Below, one piece after another: positions 6,298 through 6,567 of a stretch of 6,567 bases of DNA (positions within the stretch are counted from its first letter, which is position 1; every line of letters starts with the position of its first letter). The stretch covers positions 1-6,567 of the forward strand of contig CABSGW010000153.1 in NCBI GenBank assembly GCA_902477365.1. Reading direction: 5' to 3'. Under the pieces are notes generated by a model that was not told the origin of the DNA, did no database searches, and saw nothing but the letters and a program-made list of their open reading frames with translations. The position numbers and the translations under genes were made by a program. This DNA is from an uncultured Prevotellaceae bacterium. Lineage in GTDB: Bacteria > Bacteroidota > Bacteroidia > Bacteroidales > Bacteroidaceae.

Positions 6298-6567
6298 ATG
6301 AAATATTGGTTCGCCCGTGTGGGCTCTTCGTTCAAAACAGCCATTGTGCTGATGTTGGTGTATGTGGTGGTGCTGGCTGCTGCTACGTGGATTGAAAAAG
6401 GTCAGGGAACAGCCGTGGCCAAGGCTTGGGTGTATAATGCGTGGCCTTTCTTCCTGTTACAGCTGTTGATGGCCGTAAACTTTGTGTGGGTGGCCGTCCG
6501 TTACCGTCTGTTTGCTCTTCGGCGCATCGGGCTTGTGCTGACACACGTGGCGCTTATGGTTATTTTG
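6298..6567 (+). CDS. cytochrome c biogenesis protein, ResB/CcsB (possibly fused CcsBA), N-terminal part, 3' truncated by window edge
   Basis: An open frame from ATG 6298 to the right edge gives the first 90 residues, MKYWFARVGSSFKTAIVL... Three membrane segments are visible: about 13-32 (TAIVLMLVYVVVLAAATW), about 50-68 (WPFFLLQLLMAVNFVWVAV) and one starting about 76 (IGLVLTHVALMVIL). Between the first two is the ResB/CcsB signature T-W-I-E-K...VYNAW. His83 in the third segment matches the position of the conserved transmembrane histidine of CcsB that binds heme in CcsBA fusions, as I recall from work on Helicobacter CcsBA. The family moves heme across the inner membrane and, with CcsA, attaches it to CXXCH cysteines of exported cytochromes (system II). 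Whether CcsA is fused downstream or separate lies outside the window. It follows the terminator by 165 bases, so it probably has its own promoter, yet it would serve the cytochromes upstream. Confidence 0.85.
   Translation, partial: MKYWFARVGSSFKTAIVLMLVYVVVLAAATWIEKGQGTAVAKAWVYNAWPFFLLQLLMAVNFVWVAVRYRLFALRRIGLVLTHVALMVIL

Noticed and set aside
6171..6395. Small open frames across the gap 6093-6297 (for example from GTG 6171 or ATG 6082)
   Set aside because: They run through the terminator or repeats and into the start of the biogenesis gene in another frame; the peptides are repeat-derived and match no family I recognise.

Overview
The window reads as chromosomal DNA from a member of the Bacteroidetes, probably order Bacteroidales. 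The grounds are A-rich leaders without clear Shine-Dalgarno sites, one match to the Bacteroidetes-type promoter pattern (TTTG, then TAnnTTTG), and recognisable protein families (NPCBM plus HzsA-like plus SUMF1 fusion, ResB/CcsB-type cytochrome c biogenesis protein). Base composition is roughly balanced, so genus cannot be assigned by eye. All real genes are on the + strand and packed tightly; no tRNA, rRNA, CRISPR array, transposase or integrase was seen.

Layout. Positions 1-347 hold the 3' end of a c-type cytochrome with one CGECH heme motif and a C-terminus like the YVTN-propeller/di-heme-peroxidase group. Its stop overlaps the start of a 365-residue Rid/chorismatase-fold protein (344-1441). 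Next is a cupin resembling D-lyxose-isomerase-like proteins (1486-2056), broken by what looks like a one-base insertion near 1780. After 31 bases comes a very large exported protein (2088-6092, 1334 residues): signal peptide, NPCBM, helical segment, HzsA-like beta-propeller, HZS-alpha-like domain, two CXXCH heme sites, Pro/Ala linker, and a SUMF1/FGE-fold domain lacking the FGE cysteines. A strong hairpin terminator (6104-6143) follows. A 205-base gap with short direct repeats and a possible promoter precedes the 5' end of a ResB/CcsB or fused CcsBA gene (6298 to the right edge).

How the genes may work together. The first four genes overlap or lie close, so they are probably one transcript. 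Two encode proteins with covalent heme sites (three CXXCH motifs in this window) and the gene after the terminator encodes system II machinery that attaches heme to such motifs. The two small proteins between the cytochromes lack visible signal peptides and are probably cytoplasmic, with folds used on small molecules (Rid/chorismatase) and sugars (lyxose-isomerase-like cupin). My inference is an uncharacterised envelope redox system acting on a carbohydrate or carbohydrate-linked substrate, with cytoplasmic processing of the product. The substrate cannot be read from the sequence. The hydrazine-synthase resemblance does not imply hydrazine chemistry: nothing else of that complex is present.
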